Part shown: positions 8,946-17,297 of the stretch, one piece after another
How the letters are laid out: each line of letters opens with the position of its first letter
How positions within the stretch are numbered: the first letter of the stretch is position 1
NCBI GenBank assembly: GCA_016213775.1
Contig: JACQZR010000221.1
Location: 1 to 64,000, forward strand
DNA from: Acidobacteriota bacterium
GTDB taxonomy: Bacteria; Acidobacteriota; Terriglobia; Bryobacterales; Bryobacteraceae
Length of the DNA stretch: 64,000 bases
Direction: 5' to 3'
Translations under genes and position numbers: made by a program
Notes under the pieces: generated by a model
Told to the model about the DNA's origin: nothing
Seen by the model: the letters and a program-made list of their open reading frames with translations, nothing else
Databases searched by the model: none

Positions 8946-10997
8946 CTACCTTGCGTGAACTCTAGCCACGCTGAAATCGCCATTTACCCCGTGACAGGTG
9001 GAGCAGCTTTCGCCCAGCGCTGTGGTGTTTGCCAGGGCATGCGAAGCAGCGGCCCTTGAGGCGTGGCACCCGAGGCAGGCGTTGGTTTCCGGATTCACTT
9101 TGGGGATGAAACCCCGCGGATCGGTAACCTGCAGCAGGTTGTCTTTCAGCGGTAACTGATGAGAAGTTCCAACGTGGCAGGAAGCGCAGTTACTCAAGAT
9201 GCCGGGGTAGCCGACTTCATTGAAGTTATTCAAGCTTCCGCCAAATCCGATGATTGTATAATCGCGAGTCTGTTCCTCACCGGCATGGATGCGGTGGATC
9301 ATCGTCGAGAAATTGACGCTTTCGGGCGGGTTCTGGGCTGCGGCGCGCCGCGACGTATCCGTAGTGTTGGGATTGTGGCAGAGGACGCACTGCTCGATCT
9401 GGTTGCGGTTGGACCCATGTAGGGAGAGGAAGCCGTGGCAGCCATTGCACTTATCGAGACTTACTATCTGACGGCGGTTTTCCACGGGTTTGCCGTCCAC
9501 CGAGAAGGTCCTGGTGACATTGAGAATCGCGTCGCGGACGGTCTGCTCCTTGGTGGTACCCGGGGAGAGAACCGTGTTGCGATAGCCTTCGCTCCCGATG
9601 GTGAAGGAGCCTTTGGCATCAGCCGGGATAGTGGCATTGAAGGTGTAGGCGAAGCGGCCCCCGCCGAGATCCTGGGCGGCGCGAGCGGTTTCACTGACGT
9701 AAGTGGCGTAGTCGGAAGTGGGACCGGCGAGAAGCAAGTTGAGAGAAGTCATGTCGGCCGGCTTGACGATGTTGCCATCTTTGTCCTTCAGGGTGAAGGT
9801 TACACGAGGTTTCCTGCCGGCGACGCCGTCGTCTATGGTGAGGATGTCGATGCGAGGCTGCGGCAAGGAGGGGGCGAGAGTGGGAATGTAGTGTGCGCCC
9901 ATGATGGAGGCGTCAAAATCCAACTCCCCTTGGGGGATATGGCAATTGGCGCAGAGGTTATCGGAAACCTGGGGACCGGCGACGTGGCCTCTGCCCGAAG
10001 CAAAGTCGACGTCATCGTGGCAAGCGCCGCAAGCCGCCCGGGTGGGGTTCTTCAGGTGTGCGTCAGCCTGCGCCGCCCGAGTTGCACCGGTGGCCGTAGT
10101 GATGTGGCAGGACGAGCAGGTGTTTGGCCCAGCCGGGAATTCGATTTTCCCATAGCAGTTGACGGAGTTGGCGTTGCCAATGATGCAGTAGTCCTTGCCG
10201 CCGGCGACGCTGGGCAGGTTGGCGCCCATGTGGATCTTGTGAGCCATCACCACCATATCCACGGTGTTGCCGGTATCCGGGTCGATGGTCTGCGGCTGGT
10301 GGCACATGACGCAGCCTTCCATGCTCTTGCGTGAGCCGCCGTGGAAGCCTAAGTCCACGTGGCACTTGTTGCAGGTGGCGGTTTTGATGACATCGCGAGT
10401 CACGGTAAGGGGAGAACCATTGGGAACCCAGGAGAAGACCGTGTCGGCGTAATTGGTGCCCAGGTCGAAAGCCGAGAGGTTACGATTGCCGTAAATGAGG
10501 ACGGAATGAGTCACGGAGCGATCCACGTCGGCGGGCAATTTGGTTCCGAAAGTGTAGACGTATTCTCCCTCCGCCACCAGGGTGTAGGTGCCACCTGTAT
10601 CCGCGCCGGCCTGAATGGCGGATTTACCGCTGCTGGGACTGGTTTGTGTACGGACAGTATAGGAAAGATACTGAGAGGCACCTTTGGGGATGCGGGCCAG
10701 AACGAAACTGGAGTTTACCACTCCGGGAGTGGTGATGCCTGCACGATCAAGGCCGGCTCCAACGGTGTCTGTGATCTTGAAGTACGCCTTCACGACGCCA
10801 TCCGAGCCGACGTCGACTTTGCTGATCTGAAACCTCAGGCCGGGACGGACGAAATTCAGCGTCCGCTCGTCCAGATAAGCGGCCTTGTCGTTGGACTTGT
10901 AGAGTTTAGATGGCGCTCCCAGCCCTGCTCCAACCAGCAGAAGAAGAATTGCTGCACCGAGTGCGATGAGTAGCCTTTTATTCCGTATGAACCTCAT
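8946..10997 (-). CDS. OmcA/MtrC-family decahaem c-type cytochrome
   Basis: A 683-residue exported cytochrome with exactly ten CxxCH motifs, in two pentahaem clusters (CNKCH, CVMCH, CSSCH, CGACH, CANCH; then CNGCH, CVLCH, CASCH, CLGCH, CSTCH) separated by beta-rich domains. This is the split plan of OmcA/MtrC cell-surface cytochromes. Family context such as MVVMAHKIHMG and FSTMIHRIHAGEE is also present. The N-terminus (MRFIRNKRLLIALGAAILLLLVGAG) is a signal or anchor; no lipobox Cys is visible. The start at 10997 has GGGAGG six bases upstream, whereas an ATG at 11003 abuts that site. It is the last gene of the operon. By analogy with Shewanella and Geobacter it would pass electrons to extracellular acceptors; the acceptor is unknown. 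Confidence 0.9.
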   Translation of the reverse strand: MRFIRNKRLLIALGAAILLLLVGAGLGAPSKLYKSNDKAAYLDERTLNFVRPGLRFQISKVDVGSDGVVKAYFKITDTVGAGLDRAGITTPGVVNSSFVLARIPKGASQYLSYTVRTQTSPSSGKSAIQAGADTGGTYTLVAEGEYVYTFGTKLPADVDRSVTHSVLIYGNRNLSAFDLGTNYADTVFSWVPNGSPLTVTRDVIKTATCNKCHVDLGFHGGSRKSMEGCVMCHQPQTIDPDTGNTVDMVVMAHKIHMGANLPSVAGGKDYCIIGNANSVNCYGKIEFPAGPNTCSSCHITTATGATRAAQADAHLKNPTRAACGACHDDVDFASGRGHVAGPQVSDNLCANCHIPQGELDFDASIMGAHYIPTLAPSLPQPRIDILTIDDGVAGRKPRVTFTLKDKDGNIVKPADMTSLNLLLAGPTSDYATYVSETARAAQDLGGGRFAYTFNATIPADAKGSFTIGSEGYRNTVLSPGTTKEQTVRDAILNVTRTFSVDGKPVENRRQIVSLDKCNGCHGFLSLHGSNRNQIEQCVLCHNPNTTDTSRRAAAQNPPESVNFSTMIHRIHAGEEQTRDYTIIGFGGSLNNFNEVGYPGILSNCASCHVGTSHQLPLKDNLLQVTDPRGFIPKVNPETNACLGCHASRAAASHALANTTALGESCSTCHGVNGDFSVARVHAR

Positions 10998-11203
10998 TGA
11001 CATCCTCCCAAGGAAATCTGTAGGCAAATCCAATACCATTCGCGCGTCCTGTTGGATTCGGCCGCACTGGAGAACTGGAGGAATCCACAAGTCCTTCCAG
11101 GTCTGCGAGATGGCTTGATGCCTGAAGAACGGAGAGCCCGATTCCACCCTCGTTCCGGGGAGTTTCGGGCTTTTCAATTTGAAACGGACGATTCTGGTGC
11201 GGG

Positions 11204-11410
11204 TTATTTCACGCAGGCTTTCAGATCCTTCTTCTCGCCGTAGCACTTCCCGACGTCGTTGAGCTCTTTCGACTTCGCGGTCACGTGGCAGGACACGCAG
11301 CCTTTCTTTTCCTTTTTGGTGTACTCGGGTTTGCCGAAGGACAAGGTGGCGCTCAAAATCAGGCCCGCCACAACAGCAACAACGGACGCAACTAAGGGTA
11401 GTCTTTTCAT
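11204..11410 (-). CDS. Small monohaem c-type cytochrome peptide
   Basis: A 68-residue exported peptide. It has a signal sequence (MKRLPLVASVVAVVAGLILSATLSFG), one haem c site (KKGCVSCHVTAKSKEL), and a C-terminal pair of cysteines (GKCYGEKKDLKACVK) that could form a disulfide. AGGAG lies eight bases before the ATG at 11410, a good ribosome-binding site. It sits between the barrel gene and the decahaem gene of the same strand. The mature part is only about 42 residues, so it may be a periplasmic electron shuttle or a small subunit of the conduit. About 206 bp separate it from the next gene. Confidence 0.8.
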   Translation of the reverse strand: MKRLPLVASVVAVVAGLILSATLSFGKPEYTKKEKKGCVSCHVTAKSKELNDVGKCYGEKKDLKACVK

Positions 11411-11457
11411 TTTCTTCACTCCTGTATTCAGTTTGATTCGGTCTCGGACAAATCGTT

Positions 11458-13422
11458 CTAATGGATGCGGACTCCGATGGTGCCTTGATGCGACCGGAAG
11501 CCCTCGTACAGATAGAAGCTCTGGGTGACGCCATACCAGCGGTACTCCCCGAAGAAATCGAGGCGCGATGTCACCGGGGTAGTCAGCCGTGTGACCGGCT
11601 GATAGTAGCTCGTCGGCCGTGTACCGCTGCTGAGGAACATCGATCCGCCGGCGGTAAGGGTAGGATGGAACGTCCAGCCGACGGCCATGCGCCAAGTGAG
11701 CAAACCTGTGAGGGTGTGGGCGTTATCGCGGTACAAAGATCGCCTGCTGAGGAACAGATCGGGATCGAGGTAGTTGAGGTCCGAGCGGATGGTGGAGCGG
11801 GCATATTCTCCCATCACCTCGAACGTTTTGCCTCCCTTTGGGAGCCACTGCACGCCAGCCGCCGTCTGCATGGATCGGAACTCAAAGGGCACGAGACTCG
11901 CGGGGGCGGAATTGTTGGTGTACTGGAAGGTTCCGTACAAATGGAAGGCGTCTGAGAAGTAGTAGCGACCTCGCATACGGAGGCGTTCAAAGTCGCTCAT
12001 GCTGGTGCGGTATAGGACCTTATCGGCGCGAGCGATTTCGACATCGGCGTTGAATGACGCACGGTCGGTTGCGCGATAACCCACACCACCGATTGCCGAC
12101 TTCCGACGTAACTCCCCACGCTCCTGCGGATTTTGCCCCAGTTGGCCGCTACGGCCTAAGCTCTCTCCCCACACGTAGCGCTGGCCACCCCGGACCACGA
12201 TGCGTCTAGTAACCTCATACACGGCTTCCACTTGCTCCTGGTTGTAATTCCACACCAGGCGGTCGGCGAGGGCGCTCACGCTCGAGCCGGAGGACAAATT
12301 CCCAATTGCGCCTGATCCGTTATGGAGCCTGTCGGTGAGCCAGGAGCCTATGACCCGGAATCGGCTCATGGGACGCAATTCCGCGCCGGCTCCGGCGGTA
12401 ATATGCGGTTGGTTGGCGCTGCTGAGGGCGAGGAAATTCTGCGAGTTAAAGAAGGCGAGGGAGTCGAGATCGACGAAACGTCCGTCGTTGGTGTGGCGGT
12501 AGGATACGTCGCTGCGGGGTTTGCTGTATTGGAATGAGGCTGAGACATCGAGCCAGTTGGCTGGCTGGCCGGTGAGCAATCCGCGAGTGAAAAGGCTGCT
12601 CCCTTCGACGTCGTAGGACTGCAGCAGATTGGAAAGAAACAGCGTTTGCCCGAGGATGGGACGCGTGATGTTGCCCAGGTTACGGCCCGCCGTCTGAAAC
12701 AGCGATTGGCCGTCGCGGAACAACAACCCGCCCTGCTCGAGGGTAGCGTGGTATCGTCTCCGTTCGATCCGGACGCCGCCGCGCGCGAGGTTCGTATGGT
12801 CGGTCAGATCCGTTGCAACGGGGTATTCGTTGGCATCGGAAACGAAGGCCGAGACGCCGCGGCCGAAGCCGCGGTCGCGAGAATAGCCGAAGTAGGGAAT
12901 GATCCAGTTGGTGGGCAGAATGTCCAATTGGATGTCGGTCATGCGGCGAGTGGTGTCAAATGCTCTCTGGCTGGCGAATATCCCGCGGTCAATCAAGGGG
13001 TTGGCGTAGGAAGGCAGCGAATTGAAGTAGGCCGTGGAGCGGTGATCGACACGCAGCCGGTAATAGGCGCTGTTTTCGACGTTGAAGCTCATCCAGGCAC
13101 TTGGATCGCCTCCCCATCCGGAGCCTCGGAACTGCCCCTTCTTGATTGCTTTATTAGTGTCGGAATGGTAGCCGATATCCCAGTTCATGAGACGTAGGCC
13201 TTCGCCGAGATTCACCATACTGCGATAGGCATCGAAGTTGCCGCGGATGTCGCCGTTGACGCGGACGCCGAGTTCGAGATCGGCGCGAAAGGGGCCCACG
13301 GCGGCGGGTTCGGCGGCGGCTTCGGCCGTTTTCTCTTCAGCCTTCTTCTCTTCCGGTTTAGGCGGGTCCTGCGCGGAAATGAGCGCGGCGGCTGCAACTG
13401 CAAGTAGGAGTGTTTTCATCAT
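11458..13422 (-). CDS. Outer-membrane beta-barrel, MtrB/PioB-like porin of the cytochrome conduit
   Basis: A 654-residue protein with a signal peptide (MMKTLLLAVAAAALISAQ), a charged Lys/Glu/Ala-rich linker (EEKKAEEKTAEAAAEPAA), and then about 600 residues of alternating aromatic and polar strands typical of a large beta-barrel. It ends with a strand and turn (SFYLYEGFRSHQGTIGVRIH). I chose the start at 13422 because GAGG lies six bases upstream; an ATG at 13434 overlaps the preceding stop as ATGA and is also possible. Its position directly between a DmsE/MtrA-like decahaem gene and an OmcA/MtrC-like gene identifies it as the likely porin that holds the periplasmic cytochrome through the outer membrane. 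Sequence similarity to MtrB itself is not obvious by eye. Confidence 0.75.
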   Translation of the reverse strand: MMKTLLLAVAAAALISAQDPPKPEEKKAEEKTAEAAAEPAAVGPFRADLELGVRVNGDIRGNFDAYRSMVNLGEGLRLMNWDIGYHSDTNKAIKKGQFRGSGWGGDPSAWMSFNVENSAYYRLRVDHRSTAYFNSLPSYANPLIDRGIFASQRAFDTTRRMTDIQLDILPTNWIIPYFGYSRDRGFGRGVSAFVSDANEYPVATDLTDHTNLARGGVRIERRRYHATLEQGGLLFRDGQSLFQTAGRNLGNITRPILGQTLFLSNLLQSYDVEGSSLFTRGLLTGQPANWLDVSASFQYSKPRSDVSYRHTNDGRFVDLDSLAFFNSQNFLALSSANQPHITAGAGAELRPMSRFRVIGSWLTDRLHNGSGAIGNLSSGSSVSALADRLVWNYNQEQVEAVYEVTRRIVVRGGQRYVWGESLGRSGQLGQNPQERGELRRKSAIGGVGYRATDRASFNADVEIARADKVLYRTSMSDFERLRMRGRYYFSDAFHLYGTFQYTNNSAPASLVPFEFRSMQTAAGVQWLPKGGKTFEVMGEYARSTIRSDLNYLDPDLFLSRRSLYRDNAHTLTGLLTWRMAVGWTFHPTLTAGGSMFLSSGTRPTSYYQPVTRLTTPVTSRLDFFGEYRWYGVTQSFYLYEGFRSHQGTIGVRIH

Positions 13423-13430
13423 TTGGAGCC

Positions 13431-14366
13431 TCATCTCAACAAGGTCCGGTTGACGTGGGACCCATGCACTTTCACATGACACACCGTACAGTTGCGGTAT
13501 CGTGGACTCCGCATATCGTGGAGCGACGGCGGAACGCCACCGAGGGCGGGGGTACTAGGAGAAAGCCCGGAATGGCATTCCAGACAGAGGTTTCGCACCT
13601 CGCCACGGGTCAACATCTTGGGGTTCGCCGAACCGTGGGGTTCATGGCAGGACGAGCATCCTTCGGTGCGGACCGGAGCGTGTTCAAAGGCGAACGGCCC
13701 GCGCTTGTTGGAGTGGCACTTGAAGCATCCAGGCTCATTGGCGGAGATGTCGCTGAAGGGGTTGGCCAGCAGCCGGCCGTGGGGGTTGTGGCAATCGACG
13801 CAGTCGATGCCGCCCTCCTGCAACTTGTGGCGGTAAGGCCTTGCAAATTGAGCCACTTGCGCCACGTGGCAAGTGCGGCAGTTGGAGACGATTTTGGCAG
13901 GTTTGGGTTTGTGAACAGTGTGACAAGTATTGCAGGCGACCTGATTGCGGGCATGTCCCCCACGCACCGCGCCGACCCGCGTCGGCTGGTTCATATGGCA
14001 CTGCAAACATGTGCGATTTGCCTCCGCAACGGGCAACCGGAGCGGGTTTCGAATGTCCTTCGGATCGGCCGATTCGGCGTGCACACTGCCCATTCCATGG
14101 CACGACTCGCACGCTTTTTCCGCAAATCCGCGTTTCTTATCGGTTTCCACTATGGAATGTTGGCTTTTTTGGAATGAGTTGAAGATCTCTTCATGACAGC
14201 CCATGCAAACCGCGCTGCCCATGTATTCCAGCTTCGGCTTTTCGGTCTTGGCTGTGTCGGCAGCCTTGTCAGGCTTGGCTTTGTCCTGAGCGCTAAAACT
14301 TGCCGGGGCCATCCAGAGAGAAGCGATGCAGCCTGCTGTTATGAGGACGAGGGGTATCCGTTTCAC
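13431..14366 (-). CDS. DmsE/MtrA-like periplasmic decahaem c-type cytochrome
   Basis: A 311-residue protein with a signal peptide (start GTG; KRIPLVLITAGCIASLWMAP...ASFSAQ), a Lys/Ala-rich linker and ten CxxCH sites (CMGCH, CESCH, CLQCH, CNTCH, CRTCH, CVDCH, CFKCH, CSSCH, CLECH, CTVCH). Spacing and phrases such as YMGSAVCMGCHEEIF, CVDCHNPHG and CSSCHEPHGS are characteristic of the DmsE/MtrA family, whose members sit inside an outer-membrane barrel and carry electrons across it. Its stop overlaps a possible start of the barrel gene. It is the first gene of the cytochrome operon, 36 bp after the DUF4132 gene on the same strand, so transcription from further upstream is possible. Confidence 0.9.
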   Translation of the reverse strand: MKRIPLVLITAGCIASLWMAPASFSAQDKAKPDKAADTAKTEKPKLEYMGSAVCMGCHEEIFNSFQKSQHSIVETDKKRGFAEKACESCHGMGSVHAESADPKDIRNPLRLPVAEANRTCLQCHMNQPTRVGAVRGGHARNQVACNTCHTVHKPKPAKIVSNCRTCHVAQVAQFARPYRHKLQEGGIDCVDCHNPHGRLLANPFSDISANEPGCFKCHSNKRGPFAFEHAPVRTEGCSSCHEPHGSANPKMLTRGEVRNLCLECHSGLSPSTPALGGVPPSLHDMRSPRYRNCTVCHVKVHGSHVNRTLLR

Positions 14367-14402
14367 GTCGCAGGGTTGATTGCACGTGGATGGCCAAAAG
14401 CA

Positions 14403-16802
14403 TTACAACTGCCTGCGGATGGCCTCATCCTTAATGTGCGAATCATTCACGAGCAGAAGAGCTTTGCTGAGGATCAAAGCGAGGATCCGGTCGCCTTCAA
14501 AGGGCAACCAAAGGCGTTCGGCGGAATCGCCCGCGCCTTGAACGATACAAATGTAGCGGCTGCCGGGTTCGAGAATCACGTTAGCGCTCCCGAGGTGGAT
14601 GCGGTACGTGTGCAGGCGGCCTCGGACGATCAGGTGCCGTCCTTCGATGTGGCAGTGGTCGCGGAGGGCGAGTTTCGGCAGTAGGCTTTCGAGAATGGAT
14701 TTCCGGTTCTGGGCCGATTCGCTCAATTCGGCGAAGCCGAACTCGCGCCAGTAATCGATATGCGGATCGGCGGGCCGGTCCTGGCCCCAGAGGGCATCGG
14801 CGCCGATGCTGGCGACTGAGGCAAAAAGGTCGACGTCGCGCATGACTTCAGAGAAAACAACCGGCGGAACGTCCTCCAGGCGTACGGTGGCCGGCCGCCC
14901 GCCGAAGAAGACCGCATTGGGGTCTTCCCGTTCCCCAGCCCGCCGGAAGCAGATCTTGCCGGTGCCGGCGGTGAGATAAACTCCGTGCCCGGACACGTCG
15001 TCTTCATTCCGTGGAAACTCCACCTCCAATTCTGCCTTCAATTGATAGTCTGGCAGCGTCAGTTGCGGCGTATTGTGGGAATCCCACTTACCCATAAGAG
15101 TGAATTGCCACCCACGCTCTTTGCACAAGGCTGCAAACTGATGCTGCCGCAAGATATGGCCGGCAAAGCGCAGGGAGTAAGTGGCGGTCTGTCTTTCGGC
15201 TTCTGTGAGCAGGTAGACTTCGCGATGGGCCTGCTGAAACGGTTGAACCTCGGCGTGATCCTCGATCCAGCAGCGCCAACTGAGGACGGTTTGGACGGAG
15301 GCGCGAACCGGATGCCAGAGACGCACCATCGCGCCGTCGGACGAAGCAACCGGGTTGCCCGCCCAATCGACGAGCGCGCCGTCGTGCCAGATGGCGGTGT
15401 GGGAATGGCGGCCCTCGCCAAACTCCCAGATCAGGCGACGAGTGAAGGCTTGGGCTACCGGATGGTCCAAATACCATTCGCGCCATCGGGGATAGGCGGT
15501 TACCCCTGGAGATAACAGCATCCTCTCCATGCGGATGCGCATCGCCGACAGCAGGGCATCCAGTTCTTTGGCCGTCCTCTTCAGTCCGTTGATCTCCGCG
15601 GCATGGGCGCTTTTGAGTGCCGCGGGGATGCTCTTCAGCGGTTGGCTGTTGCTGGTCCATGTGAGCCGGGCTTCGCCGCTCTTCACCGCGAGTTCGGCTA
15701 CGCAATCGCCCACCGTCTCACGGCGTACCCCGTTCGCATCGAGGCCGAACGCAGGTACCGACATTGCTTCGAGGTCCTCGCGGCTGACGTGATTGCGCGC
15801 CGCTGCTTCGCAAAGCGCCTTCTCAATCAAGCGGCGCGCGACATCGTACCTGACGCGGGCGGCGAGGCGGCTCAACTGCGCAACAGCATCGAGTCCGGGC
15901 ATCACCGAGAGAGCATTGAGGCAGGCGTTTCCGACACGATGCGACACCGCGCCGAGCATGGGGATTTTGCGAAAGCAGGCGAAGGCGTAGTCAGCCAGAT
16001 CCGGCGACAGTGACGCGTCCCCCACGGCGCCGATGGTCCAGATGAAACCTTTTTGAATGGCGGCCTCGTCCTCTGGCATCTGGACTTGCGGCATATCGGG
16101 CATGGGGCCGATGGCAAGCCAGCGGTGCGAGGTCTGGACAAACTCTTCGCGCGGGATCTGCCCGGCGATGCGCACCGCCTCGGCGATCCACTTATTTGAG
16201 GCGGTGCTTTGGGTCAAGGATCGGGCGTGTTGAAATAACGCGCGCCAGGCAAAATGGTTTGGGCCGCGTGCGGCGTCCTGAAAGACGCGGCGCGACCATG
16301 CGCCGGCAGCCTCGATCGGCGAGTCGGCCGCGAAGCCGCGGGCCCGGCCTTGCACCAGGGCGTCGATCCGGTTGTGCAGTTCGCGCATCTGCGGTCCGCC
16401 GTGCCATTCATCAATGGAGGCGCGCAGTGCGAGCAGTGCATCTGTGAGCGCTTGAGTCCGCGGCGCCTGTTCGACGGCGGAGAGCAGGGCTTTGTGCGGG
16501 AACTCCACGCGGGGCTTTTGGCACATGTCGACGAGGCGGATAGCTTCAATGGTGTTCAATTCGATGCCGCCGCGGAGAAGCGCGCCGGACATTCCTCGCA
16601 GGATCAGTTTGAGTGCATAGGAATCGCAGTCCGGGAGCGCCGTCAGGGCCTGGTAGAGAAAAGCGAGTTGTTCTTCCGATGGCGCGGCCCGCAGGCTCTG
16701 CAGTTGGGTAGTGACAAGTTGCATGGCCTCCCGCTCAGTGAACACCATGTGCGCCGATTGGGCCGCGTACTGCACCTGACGCATTGCTTCCTGCGCGTCC
16801 AT
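14403..16802 (-). CDS. DUF4132 (MolR/YehI-type) protein
   Basis: A 799-residue cytoplasmic protein without signal or membrane segments. The N-terminal about 450 residues are helical and repeat-like. The C-terminal half carries the DUF4132 block (HPVAQAFTRRLIWEF, then REVYLLTEAERQTATYSLRFAGHILRQHQFAALCKERGW). It ends with the C-terminal domain typical of this family (VRGRLHTYRIHLGSANVILEPG, FEGDRILALILSKALLLVNDSHIKDEAIRRQL). The family includes E. coli MolR and YehI, whose biochemistry is not settled; many members also carry WGR domains, absent here. It starts 8 bp after the stop of a MoaD/ubiquitin-like protein ending in Gly-Gly, so the two are almost certainly co-translated. This suggests a modifier or sulfur-carrier partner, which is an inference. 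Confidence 0.7.
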   Translation of the reverse strand: MDAQEAMRQVQYAAQSAHMVFTEREAMQLVTTQLQSLRAAPSEEQLAFLYQALTALPDCDSYALKLILRGMSGALLRGGIELNTIEAIRLVDMCQKPRVEFPHKALLSAVEQAPRTQALTDALLALRASIDEWHGGPQMRELHNRIDALVQGRARGFAADSPIEAAGAWSRRVFQDAARGPNHFAWRALFQHARSLTQSTASNKWIAEAVRIAGQIPREEFVQTSHRWLAIGPMPDMPQVQMPEDEAAIQKGFIWTIGAVGDASLSPDLADYAFACFRKIPMLGAVSHRVGNACLNALSVMPGLDAVAQLSRLAARVRYDVARRLIEKALCEAAARNHVSREDLEAMSVPAFGLDANGVRRETVGDCVAELAVKSGEARLTWTSNSQPLKSIPAALKSAHAAEINGLKRTAKELDALLSAMRIRMERMLLSPGVTAYPRWREWYLDHPVAQAFTRRLIWEFGEGRHSHTAIWHDGALVDWAGNPVASSDGAMVRLWHPVRASVQTVLSWRCWIEDHAEVQPFQQAHREVYLLTEAERQTATYSLRFAGHILRQHQFAALCKERGWQFTLMGKWDSHNTPQLTLPDYQLKAELEVEFPRNEDDVSGHGVYLTAGTGKICFRRAGEREDPNAVFFGGRPATVRLEDVPPVVFSEVMRDVDLFASVASIGADALWGQDRPADPHIDYWREFGFAELSESAQNRKSILESLLPKLALRDHCHIEGRHLIVRGRLHTYRIHLGSANVILEPGSRYICIVQGAGDSAERLWLPFEGDRILALILSKALLLVNDSHIKDEAIRRQL

Positions 16803-16810
16803 TGCCGTCC

Positions 16811-17188
16811 TCAGCCTCCCACCAACGGAACCAGTTTGAGGAACTCCACCGCGGCCCGGTCGTGCAGTTCCAGGTCGGCGTCGAGGTCTGTCACCTGCCG
16901 GCCATCCACCAGCACAAGGAAGCCGTTGTTCTCAAAACTGGAGCAGGCTCTGCGAAACTGCGCTTCCCAATCGAGATGGCGGCGGGTGCGCAGGCGGAAG
17001 CCGTTGAGGATGGCCTCGGATTCTTCCGGTTGCACCAGGCCGTGGAAGACTTCGGGCAGGGCGACGTTGTAGCGATCCACTTCATCCTTGACGCGAGCGC
17101 GGATGAGGTGGCGAAGGGTGGTGGGTCCCTCGCCGATGAGCAGCGATTGCGGACTGGATGTGGTGTCCAGAATCTGGATAGCCGGCAT
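16811..17188 (-). CDS. Small beta-grasp (MoaD/ubiquitin-like) protein ending in Gly-Gly
   Basis: A 125-residue protein that I do not recognise as a named family. Its C-terminus, NGFLVLVDGRQVTDLDADLEL then HDRAAVEFLKLVPLVGG, matches the last strands of MoaD/ThiS proteins: a beta strand, a GRxV turn, D-x-x-L, a D/R-AVEF strand, L-x-P-L-V-G-G, with the two glycines as the final residues. The N-terminus (MPAIQILDTTSSPQSLLIGEGPTTLRHLI) fits the first beta hairpin and helix of the fold. About 50 extra helical residues (RARVKDEVDRYNVALPEVFHG) are inserted between them. MoaD and ubiquitin-like proteins act through a C-terminal thiocarboxylate or isopeptide bond after adenylation by an E1-like enzyme. 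No E1, JAB protease or molybdopterin gene is adjacent; the only partner is DUF4132. Confidence 0.6.
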   Translation of the reverse strand: MPAIQILDTTSSPQSLLIGEGPTTLRHLIRARVKDEVDRYNVALPEVFHGLVQPEESEAILNGFRLRTRRHLDWEAQFRRACSSFENNGFLVLVDGRQVTDLDADLELHDRAAVEFLKLVPLVGG

Positions 17189-17297
17189 CTTTGTTTATCG
17201 GCGGCTGGGTGGCGGGATTGGATAAGGCAGTTCCCTTAGGTGGCCGGCAGGCGCCTGCGGGTGGGGTCGGGGTGTAGAATCTAGTTTTCGAAACGTT

